A stretch of DNA of 64,000 nt. Origin: Rhodospirillaceae bacterium (GTDB lineage Bacteria; Pseudomonadota; Alphaproteobacteria; Rhodospirillales; Rhodospirillaceae). The position numbers and the translations under genes were made by a program. Where the stretch lies: contig JAVJSV010000021.1 of the NCBI GenBank assembly GCA_040219235.1, positions 1 through 64,000 on the forward strand, given 5' to 3'. Every line of letters starts with the position of its first letter. The first letter of the stretch is position 1. Of the stretch, positions 40,952-50,247 are shown one piece after another. The notes below the pieces were generated by a model, which had not been told where the DNA came from, did not search any database, and worked only from the letters and a program-made list of their open reading frames with translations.

Positions 40952-41985
40952 CAGGATTGGCGCTCCCGACGCCGCAGGTCTTTGAGAATGTCTTGGATCG
41001 CTTCATAAGTTTCGGCACCAAATGGCGTGCGCTCGGCCCAGGTGTCTGCAATCGGTTTGACATAGGTTTGCATTTCTTCGAGTTCTGCAGGATCGGCATC
41101 AACAAAAATAAGATGTTCGTCTGCTCTCAGTTGGGCTGAAATCTCGGCCTGTTTTTGATCGTACGCTTGCCCACCCAGCAACGCGATATAATCGCCGCTG
41201 TTGTCATTGATGATTTGTTGCAGATCAGCAGGAACCTGCTCCCACTTATCTTTGTTCATCATGATCCCAAAGGTGACTGTGCCAAGAGGGGCGGTGATGA
41301 CATAACTGGTTTCCCGGTAAGTCTGGAAGGTATTAATGGCGATCCAGCCTTGAATTGCACCATCAATCGTGCCGCGCCTTAGCGCTTCAACGGCATCCGC
41401 TGGGTGCAGCGCTTCGGGCACAGAATCCATCTTGCTGAGAAAGTCACCCTCAAGGCGCCCCACGGAACGGATTTTCATGCGGGCAATGTCTTTGTAACTT
41501 TTGATGGGATCGCGTGTATACAAATTGCTGGGTTCTGCAGTCCACAGTCCGATGAGTTTGACATCTTCAAACCCTTTCAACAGACCACGCTCATATAAAC
41601 GCCAAGCCACCAGGCTCGCTTCTGTCGATGACCGCATCATAAAGGGCAGTTCAAACGCTTGAAGTTGAGGGAACTGACCAGGCGTGTAACTGGGTTGTAC
41701 CAGACCAATGTCAGTGATGCCTGCCTTTACCAGATCAAATTGCTTGTAAGGATTGCGACCCAAGCCACCACCCCAAAAAGTTTCAAACTTGATGCGTCCG
41801 TTTGAGGCTTCAGTGATGCGCTCCATCCAGGGTTTATAAATATGCGCAACGCTATGACTTAGCGGAGACAGATAGGCAGAAACCCGGAGCGTCATTGTCT
41901 CTTTAGGCTGTGCGTGAGCAGGCAGGCCAATAAAACCACAGATGAAGAGACTGAAGGAAACGGTCAACGTATTAAAAAAGCGCAT
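40951..41985 (-). CDS. dctP: TRAP transporter periplasmic solute-binding protein (DctP family)
   Basis: I chose ATG 41985 because GGAGC lies just upstream and it starts the signal peptide (MRFFNTLTVSFSLFIC, cleavage after AHA); the longer frame runs into the upstream gene. The mature protein shows the TAXI/DctP binding fold: FETFWGGGLGRNPYKQFDLV, then PSNLYTRDPIKSYKDIARMKIRSVGR with the Arg that usually grips a carboxylate, and GTIDGAIQGWIAI. A carboxylic-acid-type substrate is therefore likely. It starts 13 bases after the response-regulator gene, so regulation and transport genes share a transcript. Confidence 0.93.
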   Translation of the reverse strand: MRFFNTLTVSFSLFICGFIGLPAHAQPKETMTLRVSAYLSPLSHSVAHIYKPWMERITEASNGRIKFETFWGGGLGRNPYKQFDLVKAGITDIGLVQPSYTPGQFPQLQAFELPFMMRSSTEASLVAWRLYERGLLKGFEDVKLIGLWTAEPSNLYTRDPIKSYKDIARMKIRSVGRLEGDFLSKMDSVPEALHPADAVEALRRGTIDGAIQGWIAINTFQTYRETSYVITAPLGTVTFGIMMNKDKWEQVPADLQQIINDNSGDYIALLGGQAYDQKQAEISAQLRADEHLIFVDADPAELEEMQTYVKPIADTWAERTPFGAETYEAIQDILKDLRRRERQS

Positions 41986-41998
41986 CTTTGCTCCCATT

Positions 41999-42958
41999 TT
42001 AGATATCCACGGAATTACCTGCGATGCGTCCGTCATATTTTGCGGTCAACTCATCTTCTTCATTTTGCTTGCGTTGGGCGGCAGAGTCGATGGCCATGCG
42101 GAACGCCTGTGAGAGCTTTTGGATCAAATCAATGTCGCCGTCTTCCAAAGATTCGTAGTTGATCTCCATCATCGCAACGTTCTCTGCCAAAGACAGGCAG
42201 AGACTTTCCAAAGAATTATCTTTTAAGGTTTGGGCCATATTTGCAGCTTCGCGCAATATAGCCGTGAGGGCTGTGAAGTTATCGCGCAGCTCTTCTGTAA
42301 TGTGTCCGCTTTTATGGGCGTCGAGAATCACGTCACACAGTTGACCCATTTTCATGCTTTGACTTGTAAGTTGGGCTTCAACCACTGCGCTGAGAGAGTC
42401 TGTAATGGCTTCTTTGAGTTCCCAAGGTTCAAATTTACGACCATCCGCTTTTTCGCGCATCGTGTTTAACACATTGACACGGCGCGCACCTGGGTGGCTG
42501 ACCTTATCACTCTTGCGATCGGGGCCAACGTACTCGGACGTCGCTACAAACGGCTGACGGTGGTAGGTGATCAGGCGAAGACGCTCATGTATTTTTTTCG
42601 GATCGAGCGGTTTGATAACAACGTCATCGGCACCGACCTCAATGGCTTTTTGAATGTTGTGGCCATTCCGTTGGCCGACCAATACGCTGATAATGATAAA
42701 CGGGTTCCCGCCTAGCTGGTTAAAACGCACCTCTTTGACGACTTCGAAAACATCCGGGTCAAAGTCATCAGACAAAACCAATAAATCGGGGGGCACTTCG
42801 AACATCAACGTACGCAGACTCGCCACATTGGCATGTGTCGAGATGTTCTTAATTCCTTCAGAGAGGAACATCTCCCGTAACTTTTGACGTTGGTGATAGT
42901 CTTTTTCACCAATGTAGACGGTTATGGAAGCGAGGTTTGCGCGGTCCAGTTGGGACAT
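41999..42958 (-). CDS. Response-regulator-like (REC-domain) protein leading the TRAP operon
   Basis: A 319-residue protein. Residues ~12-130 form a CheY-like receiver domain: VYIGEKDY in place of the usual acidic pair, LLVLSDDFDP with the phospho-acceptor Asp, a Ser in FIIISVLVG and Lys in VVIKPLDP. Then comes the short YVGPDRKSD motif, and a helical C-terminal half (~165-319) of unknown fold without a recognisable DNA-binding domain. A paralogue lies at 43157. No histidine kinase is nearby. It may act as an adaptor tied to the transporter. It lies 13 bases upstream of dctP. Confidence 0.75.
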   Translation of the reverse strand: MSQLDRANLASITVYIGEKDYHQRQKLREMFLSEGIKNISTHANVASLRTLMFEVPPDLLVLSDDFDPDVFEVVKEVRFNQLGGNPFIIISVLVGQRNGHNIQKAIEVGADDVVIKPLDPKKIHERLRLITYHRQPFVATSEYVGPDRKSDKVSHPGARRVNVLNTMREKADGRKFEPWELKEAITDSLSAVVEAQLTSQSMKMGQLCDVILDAHKSGHITEELRDNFTALTAILREAANMAQTLKDNSLESLCLSLAENVAMMEINYESLEDGDIDLIQKLSQAFRMAIDSAAQRKQNEEDELTAKYDGRIAGNSVDI

Positions 42959-43156
42959 AAGTTTTTAAAGTTGCCTTGAGAATTCCCCACTCAGCGATAT
43001 CCGTATCGCTAATTCCCTATGATCGGCGATCAACCGCCATGAGGCAAGTAAACACTGGAGTTTGAGTAATATGGTCTTGCGTGGCAGGGGGGCAATGTGC
43101 CGTTTTTTTGGTCCACTTGAAAACAATCACAGCGTTATGAAGCCGGTGGAAGGACT

Positions 43157-44218
43157 CTATTGGGCCGCTGCGCGCTTGCTGCCTGGACCCTCGCCATTGC
43201 CCGTGCCAGGGTTTTCGGGCGGTTCAGCCTTCTTTTGTGCCGGCGGGGCCGGGCTCGTTGGCCCACCAGAGGTCCCCGATTGAGCTGGGGCGGGCGCGGG
43301 TTTTGGAGCTGGGGGGACGTTAGAATTGCCTTTTGCTAATTCAAAGGCCTTCGTCAGCTTGCGAATAAGAGCAAGTTCACTCGCTGATGGCTCCTCGTAT
43401 TTCTCGGCCAGTTCTTCGACCTGACGCGCCAAATCAACACAAATAGCTGAGAGTTCTGCTTCACCGACGCCTTTCGCGGTTTTTGCCGCATCCTCTAACA
43501 CGGTGACCAGAACGATAAGGTTTTCTTCAACCTCTTTGGTGACGTTTTTCTCGTCATAAGCCTTTAGGATCAGGTTGCACACATAGCCCAAACGCAAACC
43601 ATGTGAGTCCAGCTTCGCAGCCATGACTTCGTTCATGCAGTGTTCGACGCCACGCGCAAGATCGACGGATGTCACCCGCTTGCCTTCCAGCTTAGCCTGA
43701 AGGGTGTTGATGACTTTAAGTTGACGAATTTTAGACGGGCGGCTGCCGTCACCGCGTCGCCGCTCAGGCCCCACGTAATCTGTTGTCGCAATAAATGGCA
43801 GACGCTTGGTCCCAAGTTGACTAACTCGCTCAAGCAAACGCCCCGGGGCGACAGGCTTGATCATGACGTCATCCGCCCCGGCCAGAATGGCTTTCTTAAT
43901 CGCGCGATCTTCTTCCGCATTGACCATGAAGCTAATGACAATGAACGGATTTCTGCCGATACGATGATGGCGGATGTCTTTAACGATCTGAAAAATCTCG
44001 GGGTCCATGTCATCGGCAACAATCAACAAATCCGGTGACCGTTCTTTCATGGCATTCATCAGGTCGTCCATGCGCGTAAAGGTACGCGTGCGGCGCAGTC
44101 CTTCCGAACGCAGCATGGCCCGCAGGCCTTCTCTCACCTGCTCGTTCGGCTCTCCCAAATAGATATCGAGTTCCGCGAGCTTATCTTTGTCGAACTTCTT
44201 CATAAACTGCTTTCGCAA
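43157..44218 (-). CDS. Response-regulator-like (REC-domain) protein with proline-rich tail
   Basis: A 353-residue paralogue of the gene at 41999, with the same order of parts: receiver domain (~15-135; LLIVADDMDP, FIVISFMV, VMIKPVAP), YVGPERRRGD motif, helical region (~180-300), here followed by a ~55-residue low-complexity tail of Pro, Ala, Gly and Lys. The acidic pair at the start of the receiver is again GE. The helical part shares GLRLGYVCNLILKA-type segments with GQLCDVILDA of the paralogue. ATG 44203 is an alternative start. The 198 bases between the paralogues show no terminator, so they may be one operon. Confidence 0.72.
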   Translation of the reverse strand: MRKQFMKKFDKDKLAELDIYLGEPNEQVREGLRAMLRSEGLRRTRTFTRMDDLMNAMKERSPDLLIVADDMDPEIFQIVKDIRHHRIGRNPFIVISFMVNAEEDRAIKKAILAGADDVMIKPVAPGRLLERVSQLGTKRLPFIATTDYVGPERRRGDGSRPSKIRQLKVINTLQAKLEGKRVTSVDLARGVEHCMNEVMAAKLDSHGLRLGYVCNLILKAYDEKNVTKEVEENLIVLVTVLEDAAKTAKGVGEAELSAICVDLARQVEELAEKYEEPSASELALIRKLTKAFELAKGNSNVPPAPKPAPAPAQSGTSGGPTSPAPPAQKKAEPPENPGTGNGEGPGSKRAAAQ

Positions 44219-44544
44219 TGGCAGCTGGGTGCCAAATCAAACTAGACTGCGAACGGCAGACTAACCCCCAAAATTGAGGCAGCATAGTCAGCATAGCCCC
44301 AACATAACAGACGGAACTGCCTATTAGTTCCTAATGATTAAGGTGATTTCGACACAAAATCAACTCAGACGCGCATTGGGGCCCGGGGCCAACTGCGAAT
44401 AAATCTCTAGCACCGTGAAAAAGCATTTTAGATCATAGACCTAGGCGTTTTTGCGCTATCTGTTGTTGTCAGGCTGCGGGCAGGCGGCTGAATGTCGCTG
44501 CTAACTTTGTTCTTTGGTGATTCGCTGGAAACCGGCGTCGGATG
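44219..44544. other. 326-base gap between minus-strand genes, no gene seen
   Basis: No frame with good coding signs. It follows the extracellular-solute-binding gene that starts further upstream at 46095 and precedes the response-regulator start at 44218, so it should contain the promoter of the latter. AT-rich patches lie at 44320-44370 and 44400-44460. No clear hairpin terminator was identified. Confidence 0.5.
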
Positions 44545-46095
44545 TTAATTGGGCTTTAGATCACGGTAGTTAATAATCAGATTAACCGGATTGTACCCGC
44601 GCACATTTTTGCTCAAACCGTCAAACATCACGGTGTCATGCATGTAAAGCATAGGTGGGTCGTCATGATACGCCTTGAGCAAACCGCGCACCAAAGTGAG
44701 GCGTTTTTCTGGGTCCCATTCCGCCTGCGCGTCTTGTGTTCTCTCGGCCAATTCGGGGCGGCAGTGCCACAGATCTCTGGTCAGGCAACCGACAAACGGG
44801 CGCAGGGCATCTAAGCTTGGCTTGACGTTAAAGTCCATGTTGAAGCCATTGCCTTCCCATCCGCCAAATGTGAACTTCGTGATCATGTCAGGGATGGTGA
44901 TGGTACGCACCTCAAGGCCAACGCCGATCTTGGCTAGGTCCTGGGCAATCGCTTGGTGAATCGCTGTATCGGCTGCTGCGCCGCCAGCCGCGAGTTCAAT
45001 GACCAGGTTAAAGCCATCGCCGTAGCCAGCATCGATCAACATGGACTTTGCTTTTTCAGGATCATAGGTCCATGCGGGAAGGTCCGGATCCCAGCCCAGC
45101 GCATTCGCAGGTGTCGCCTGTGTGGCCGCAGATGTGCTGCCTTTAAGTAAGGCCGCGATGTAAGCATCCCGGTTGATCGCGAAGTTTAGGGCCCGGCGCA
45201 CACGCACATCGGCAATAGGCCCGCCTTTTTGTGGAAGCCAGGCAATGCCCATGGCACCGACGCCACGGCTGACATGATGGGTGTGTCCCGAAGTGGCCAG
45301 CGTTTCAATCTCGTCTGGTCCAATGACCAAGGCAATGTCCAGATTGTCAGCCAATATGCCCTGAGTCCGCGACGTTGGATCGCTCAATTGATTGAGCTCT
45401 AAGGCGTCATACCCTGGGCTATGCCAGCCCGCACGAAAGGCACTCAGAGAGATTTTCCCAGGGCGCCAAGTCTCCACCTTGAAGGGGCCCGTGCCAACCG
45501 GGTCGCGCGCAAAAGCCTCTGGCCCCAGATCTTGCCAGTGCTTGGGCGCGACAATGCGAATAATACCAAGCTCGGCCGGCAGCATCAGGTTGGGATACTG
45601 GGTGCTGATTTCAACCGTGTACGGATCAAGCGCGCGGACCTCTGAAATAGAATTGGTAAGCCTTGAAAGCGCTTCCCGCCGCCCTGCCTCAGACGTCAAA
45701 TAGCTAAGTGTGTTGACAACAGCGTCCGCATTAAAGGGCTCACCGTTATGAAAGGTCACGTCTTGGCGGAGGCGAAAATGCCAGGTGGTTGGGGTCACGG
45801 CCTCCCAGCTTTCCATCAACCACGGCTGCACCGTGGCATCCTCGGCAACCAGGGTGAGGGGGTCAAACATCGCGGCCCAAGAGTATAGCTCAGAGGAACT
45901 GGTCGAACGATGCACGTTGCCCAGCGCGGCCGGCAAAGACTGGACAGCCACCCGCAATGTTGTGTCTGCTTGAGACGAAACAGGCATTGCAGTTGCAATC
46001 AAAGCCGCGCATAGGGTGAGCTTGAGGCGGCTGCATAGGCTCCGGACTTGCTCAGGGATAGCTCGCCCACAAAGAACTGAGGTAAGGTTGATCAT
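44545..46095 (-). CDS. Orphan ABC-transporter solute-binding protein (SBP_bac_5, peptide/opine type)
   Basis: A 516-residue family-5 binding protein. The signal peptide is preceded by a ~20-residue basic leader (cleavage after SQA near residue 43). The typical WHFRLRQDVTFHNGEPFNADAV region, DPVGTGPFKVETW and RRALNFAINRDAYI are present. No permease or ATPase genes are near, so it must work with a distant transporter or as a chaperone or sensor. It is clearly paralogous to the protein at 58807, including the shared MDFN..PSLD and LWHCRPE segments, and they may share a transporter. It is divergent from the RraA-like gene. Confidence 0.88.
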   Translation of the reverse strand: MINLTSVLCGRAIPEQVRSLCSRLKLTLCAALIATAMPVSSQADTTLRVAVQSLPAALGNVHRSTSSSELYSWAAMFDPLTLVAEDATVQPWLMESWEAVTPTTWHFRLRQDVTFHNGEPFNADAVVNTLSYLTSEAGRREALSRLTNSISEVRALDPYTVEISTQYPNLMLPAELGIIRIVAPKHWQDLGPEAFARDPVGTGPFKVETWRPGKISLSAFRAGWHSPGYDALELNQLSDPTSRTQGILADNLDIALVIGPDEIETLATSGHTHHVSRGVGAMGIAWLPQKGGPIADVRVRRALNFAINRDAYIAALLKGSTSAATQATPANALGWDPDLPAWTYDPEKAKSMLIDAGYGDGFNLVIELAAGGAAADTAIHQAIAQDLAKIGVGLEVRTITIPDMITKFTFGGWEGNGFNMDFNVKPSLDALRPFVGCLTRDLWHCRPELAERTQDAQAEWDPEKRLTLVRGLLKAYHDDPPMLYMHDTVMFDGLSKNVRGYNPVNLIINYRDLKPN

Positions 46096-46124
46096 GACAC
46101 TAGATTAGCGCAGGGGCAAAGATC

Positions 46125-46799
46125 ATGCACGACATCATCACAGACTTTAAACGGCCCGATCCGGCCCTGATCGAAAAAGTAGCTAAGCAGCATGTTGGGG
46201 TGGCCGGTTTTGAGGCTGGACCGCGTCAGGTGGCCCATCCCGATATTAAGCCGCTGGATTCCGCGTGGCGCATCTGTGGCCCGGCCTTCACCGTCAGGCC
46301 AGACTATTGGGACGACCGTTTGATGGGAGAACTCGCCCCGAAATACGCCAAGCCCGGTGACGTGTTGGTGGTGGACGCTGGCGGACACACGGAGATTGCG
46401 GCTTGGGGGATGTCCATGACCATTGCGGCGGCAAAGGCGGGGGTTGTGGGAATCGTGATTGATGGCAGTTGCATGAATTCCAGCCTGCTGGCTCGTGAAC
46501 GGCCTCAGATTCCCTTGTTTGTGCGTGGGGTCTCCCCCACGGCCAAAGGCGCGGACCATCCAGGTTCCCTGAATGTGCCGGTGATTTGTGGCGGTGTGAT
46601 TGTTAACCCTGGTGATATTATTCTCGCTGATTCTGATGGGGTCGTTGTGCTCAAACCAGAGATGGCGGAAAAAATAATAGCTGCGGCTGAAGCCCATGAT
46701 GACCAGGCCCGCAGCGACAACGATCAGAGTATTCCCTATTACGAGCGCAAAAAGAGTGAAGAAAAGGTTCGGGCGTTTCCAGACGTGACGTGGCGCTAA
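46125..46799 (+). CDS. RraA/HMG-aldolase-fold family protein with altered active site
   Basis: A 224-residue protein with AGGGGC upstream of ATG 46125. The fold is seen from GDVLVVDAGGHTEIAAWG, the helix AAKAGVVGIVIDG and the late GDIILADSDGVVVLKPE. Active aldolases of this family (4-hydroxy-4-methyl-2-oxoglutarate/4-carboxy-4-hydroxy-2-oxoadipate) carry Arg-Asp after the DGxxR turn for substrate and metal. Here the segment reads DGSCMNSSLL, so both are replaced. It may be a non-aldolase member, such as an RNase E regulator-like or structural protein. It is divergent from the solute-binding gene, suggesting co-regulation. Confidence 0.8.
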   Translation: MHDIITDFKRPDPALIEKVAKQHVGVAGFEAGPRQVAHPDIKPLDSAWRICGPAFTVRPDYWDDRLMGELAPKYAKPGDVLVVDAGGHTEIAAWGMSMTIAAAKAGVVGIVIDGSCMNSSLLARERPQIPLFVRGVSPTAKGADHPGSLNVPVICGGVIVNPGDIILADSDGVVVLKPEMAEKIIAAAEAHDDQARSDNDQSIPYYERKKSEEKVRAFPDVTWR

Positions 46800-46861
46800 A
46801 GCCGGCTCAACACCAACAACATCTCTTGCGAAAGAGCCGCTGAGGCGATACACGCAGCGCC

Positions 46862-48703
46862 ATGGCCGCGCCTCCTTTACTCACCCTACAAGATATTCAC
46901 CTAACCTTTGGCGGAGCCCCTGTTCTGCAAGGGGCTGAATTGATGGTTATGCCCGAAGAGACGGTGTGTCTCGTGGGGCGCAATGGCTCCGGCAAATCCA
47001 CCTTGCTTAAAATTGCGGCAGGCTTGATTGACTTTGAGGGCGGCGAACGTTTTGTGCAGCCGGGGGCTACGGTGCGGTATTTGCCGCAAGAGCCAGATCT
47101 GACGGGCTACAGCACCACGCTTGGCTATGTGGAAGAAGGTCTGGAAGATGGCGATGATCCCTATCGGGCGCTTTATCTGCTTGAGCAACTCGGACTGACA
47201 GGAGAAGAGGAGCCAGCCCATTTGTCAGGTGGGGAGCGCCGCCGCGCCGCCCTGGCGCGAATCCTCGCCCCCCGACCGGATGTCGTTCTTCTGGATGAGC
47301 CAACCAACCATCTCGATCTTCCGACGATTGAGTGGTTGCAGAAAGAACTCAAAAGTCTGCGACGCGCACTTGTGCTGATCAGTCACGACCGTCGCTTCCT
47401 GGAAGATTTATCGCAGGCAACCGTATGGCTGGACCGTGGGCAAACCCGGCGTTTGAACAAGGGGTTCTCGCATTTCGAAGCTTGGCGCGATGAGATCATT
47501 GATCAGGAAGACCGCACCCAGCAAAAACTCGATCGTAAAATTGTGCGCGAAGAGCATTGGTTGCGCTATGGCGTCAGTGGTCGGCGCAAGCGCAACGTGC
47601 GGCGGTTGGAGTCTCTGCATACCCTCCGGCAAGACCGGCGCGAACATCGCGGCCGTGTTGGCAACGTCAATCTTCAGGTTGGCGAGTCTGATGCCTCAAG
47701 CAAAATGGTGATTGAGGCCAAAGACATTTCAAAGTCCTTTGACGGCTTAACCGTGATTGAGAATTTCTCGGTCCGCATACAGCGGGGCGACCGGGTTGGC
47801 ATCGTCGGCCCGAATGGTGCGGGTAAAACCACCCTGTTGAATATGCTCACCGGCGGTCTCAAGCCAGATACGGGCCGGGTCCGCATGGGCACCTTTCTCG
47901 ATCTTGCAACCATGGACCAGAACCGTGATGCCCTTGATCCAAAATGGACCGTAAAGCAGGCGCTGACTGGCGACTCTGGCGATAATGTCGATGTTCAGGG
48001 CACGCCGCGCCATGTCATCGGGTACATGAAAGATTTTCTGTTTTCGCCCGACATGGTCAATACGCCGATCACGGTCCTCTCCGGCGGTGAGCGCGGTCGT
48101 CTCATGTTGGCGCGTGCGTTGGCAAAAAAATCCAACCTCCTGGTCCTTGATGAGCCCACCAACGACCTCGATTTAGAGACCCTCGATCTCCTGCAAGAAC
48201 TGCTGGCCGATTACGAGGGTACCGTGCTGCTGGTCAGTCACGACCGGGATTTTCTGGATCGTGTTGTGACCTCAGTGATTGCGTCTGACTCGCCGGGCCA
48301 TTGGCTGGACTATGCGGGCGGATACTCGGATATGATCGCGCAACGCGGTTCGGGTGTCGAAGATATGGACAGCGCTCGTGGTGTGGCGGCTGAACAGAAA
48401 TCAAAATCTAAGGGGGCAAAGCGCTCCAAGACAAATGCCAACTCCGGCTCAAGTGGCACGCGTCGTAAGCTCTCATTTAAAGATAAATTTGCGCTCGAAA
48501 GCCTGCCAAAAGAGATGGCAGGTTTGCAGACCCGTATGACCGATCTTCAGGCGCATTTGACTGATCCGGGTTTTTACGCCCGTGACCCTGATGGATTTAC
48601 CAAAGCAACGGCGGAGCTGGAAGCCGCGGAAGCCCGTTTGGCAGCGGCAGAAGAAGAGTGGCTCGCTCTTGAACTTCTCCGTGAAGAGGTCGAAAGGTCT
48701 TGA
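46862..48703 (+). CDS. uup: ABC-F family ATPase (Uup-like)
   Basis: A 613-residue soluble protein with two ATPase domains and no membrane segments. Domain 1: Walker A GRNGSGKST near residue 38, signature LSGGERRR near 121 and Walker B VLLDEPTNHLD. Domain 2: GPNGAGKTT near 318, LSGGERGR near 407 and LLVLDEPTNDLDLE. A charged linker separates them, and a C-terminal coiled-coil region (~500-613) follows a Lys/Ser-rich stretch, as in Uup. ABC-F proteins act on the ribosome or, for Uup, also on branched DNA. Terminates at a hairpin at 48722. Confidence 0.9.
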   Translation: MAAPPLLTLQDIHLTFGGAPVLQGAELMVMPEETVCLVGRNGSGKSTLLKIAAGLIDFEGGERFVQPGATVRYLPQEPDLTGYSTTLGYVEEGLEDGDDPYRALYLLEQLGLTGEEEPAHLSGGERRRAALARILAPRPDVVLLDEPTNHLDLPTIEWLQKELKSLRRALVLISHDRRFLEDLSQATVWLDRGQTRRLNKGFSHFEAWRDEIIDQEDRTQQKLDRKIVREEHWLRYGVSGRRKRNVRRLESLHTLRQDRREHRGRVGNVNLQVGESDASSKMVIEAKDISKSFDGLTVIENFSVRIQRGDRVGIVGPNGAGKTTLLNMLTGGLKPDTGRVRMGTFLDLATMDQNRDALDPKWTVKQALTGDSGDNVDVQGTPRHVIGYMKDFLFSPDMVNTPITVLSGGERGRLMLARALAKKSNLLVLDEPTNDLDLETLDLLQELLADYEGTVLLVSHDRDFLDRVVTSVIASDSPGHWLDYAGGYSDMIAQRGSGVEDMDSARGVAAEQKSKSKGAKRSKTNANSGSSGTRRKLSFKDKFALESLPKEMAGLQTRMTDLQAHLTDPGFYARDPDGFTKATAELEAAEARLAAAEEEWLALELLREEVERS

Positions 48704-48721
48704 AACCTCTGCCCAAAGAAG

Positions 48722-48752
48722 AACCTCACGTGCGGCATGCCGACGTGAGGTT
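48722..48752 (+). terminator. Hairpin terminator after the ABC-F gene
   Basis: AACCTCACGT at 48722-48731 pairs with ACGTGAGGTT at 48743-48752 with an 11-base loop. It is followed by TAAGTTTGT, a weak T run. It lies between the convergent ABC-F and pspC genes and could serve both. Confidence 0.7.
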
Positions 48753-48799
48753 AAGTTTGTAGGGGGAGGGTAATATTGCTTTTCTCCGCGGGGATTTTT

Positions 48800-49183
48800 C
48801 TAACGTCGGCCCAATTCCTGATCCATCTGAAAGGCCCGCGACGTCACCACGCTTTCCAGCGCGCGCAATCTTTCTTCAAGCTTTTGATAGCGCTCAGACG
48901 TGGTTGCAAACTTGCGGCGCGCTGATCCGGGGCGGGCGGGTTTTGCCGCTTCTTCCATGGCTTTGAGATCGACGTCCAGATCCTCTGTTGGCAGGGGATC
49001 AAGAAAGAACGCCAGGGCGATATAACTCAGGATGAAAATTGGGGCCCACGCCCAGCATCCGAGAAAGAAGCCGATGCGAACAATCTTAACGTCCCAATCG
49101 AAGTGGCGCGCCAGGCCAGCGCACACGCCCGAGACCCAGGCGTTCTCTTTATCCAGATATATTCTATCCCACTTCTTACTCAT
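48800..49183 (-). CDS. pspC: Phage shock protein C-like (PspC domain) protein
   Basis: A 127-residue protein. I chose ATG 49183, which overlaps the pspB stop (ATGA). Residues ~5-65 form the PspC domain: LDKENAWVSGVCAGLARHF, then a hydrophobic stretch (FFLGCWAWAPIFILSYIALAFFL). A charged C-terminal region with coiled-coil-like ERYQKLEERLRALE follows. PspC sits in the inner membrane with PspB and draws PspA away from PspF under envelope stress. It is last in the pspABC operon. Confidence 0.92.
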   Translation of the reverse strand: MSKKWDRIYLDKENAWVSGVCAGLARHFDWDVKIVRIGFFLGCWAWAPIFILSYIALAFFLDPLPTEDLDVDLKAMEEAAKPARPGSARRKFATTSERYQKLEERLRALESVVTSRAFQMDQELGRR

Positions 49184-49416
49184 TGTACTTTGTCCTTCCA
49201 ATTCGCATCTTCTGAGTCGAGAATTTTCTCCAACGACTCAATGCGTTTTTCCATTCTGTCCGCGGCCTCTGCGAGAGTCTCAAGCGCTTCGTTTTCTTCA
49301 GACAACAAGGTCTGCGCTTCACGCCGTTTTGCCCTATAATGCATGGTCACCCAAATCGGCCCGAGCACGGTGATGAACAGAATGGTCGGAACGAATAGAA
49401 ACTGTAGAAAATCCAT
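49180..49416 (-). CDS. pspB: Phage shock protein B
   Basis: A 78-residue protein with the PspB pattern: N-terminal membrane helix (FLFVPTILFITVLGPIWV), HYRAKRREA, and a C-terminal amphipathic coiled coil (LAEAADRMEKRIESLEKIL). Length is normal. It lies 57 bases after pspA and overlaps pspC by 4 bases. Confidence 0.92.
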   Translation of the reverse strand: MDFLQFLFVPTILFITVLGPIWVTMHYRAKRREAQTLLSEENEALETLAEAADRMEKRIESLEKILDSEDANWKDKVQ

Positions 49417-49473
49417 AAATCACCGTTGAATCTGACGAGGCTTTTTTGCTTTAGCACACATGGTAAGTCGTGC

Positions 49474-50187
49474 TTAGGCGATTTTTACGTCATCTGTTGT
49501 ATTGGGCTTTCCGGTTTTCGTTTTATCAGCGCCCGACAAGCTTGCTTTCAGCTTTGCCAGTTCGTCTTCGATATCACTCTCGGCTTCCAACTCAGCAATT
49601 TCCTGGGCGAGGGATTTCTTGCCGCCCATGTCATACGCTTCTACCAGCCCTTCCATTTCGTCGACCTTTTTTTCAATCGAACTGAACCGGGCGAGGGCGG
49701 CATCGGCACGGCCATCGTAAAGGGTCTCACGCACATTCAGCCGGGACTGTGCCGTCGAAGAGCGGGCAATCAGCGTCTGTTGCTTCGCTTTCGCTTCTTG
49801 CAGCTTATTTTGCAGGCGTGAGATGTCTGCATCCAGGCCGGTTAGCCGCTCATCAAGTTCGGCTAAGTCCTCAGCAATGATCTTCGCTGTTTCAACAACC
49901 TTGGTCTTTTCAACCAGGGCCGCTTTGGCGAGGTCTTCGCGATCCCGCTCAAGGGCCAGCGTGGCGCGTGTGGTCCATTCGTCTTCGGCGGTGGTCAGGC
50001 GATCAATGCGGCGTGCGGCTTCTTTCTTTTCCGCAATCAGTCGGGCGGCATCTGAGCGCACTTCAACCAGGGTGTCCTCCATCTCCTGAATCATCAGGCG
50101 GATCATCTTGGCGGGGTCTTCGGCACGGTCGAGCAGATTGGTCAGGTTCGAGTTCACGATATCGGAGAGGCGGGAAAAGATACCCAT
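49474..50187 (-). CDS. pspA: Phage shock protein A (ESCRT-III-like membrane-repair protein)
   Basis: A 237-residue, almost wholly helical protein. The N-terminal amphipathic helix MGIFSRLSDIVNSNLTNLLD is typical, as are EDPAKMIRLMIQEMEDTLVEVR and the long coiled coil. PspA binds PspF to keep the operon off, and on membrane stress forms scaffolds on the inner membrane. It is the first gene of pspABC and lies downstream of a sigma-54 promoter. The C-terminal ~15 residues are Lys/Thr-rich and not conserved. Confidence 0.95.
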   Translation of the reverse strand: MGIFSRLSDIVNSNLTNLLDRAEDPAKMIRLMIQEMEDTLVEVRSDAARLIAEKKEAARRIDRLTTAEDEWTTRATLALERDREDLAKAALVEKTKVVETAKIIAEDLAELDERLTGLDADISRLQNKLQEAKAKQQTLIARSSTAQSRLNVRETLYDGRADAALARFSSIEKKVDEMEGLVEAYDMGGKKSLAQEIAELEAESDIEDELAKLKASLSGADKTKTGKPNTTDDVKIA

Positions 50188-50247
50188 GGTGCGCAGTCCT
50201 TTGGTTGTTTGGCGCTGAAGAGAATTTTCAGCAGATGCGCTATGAAA

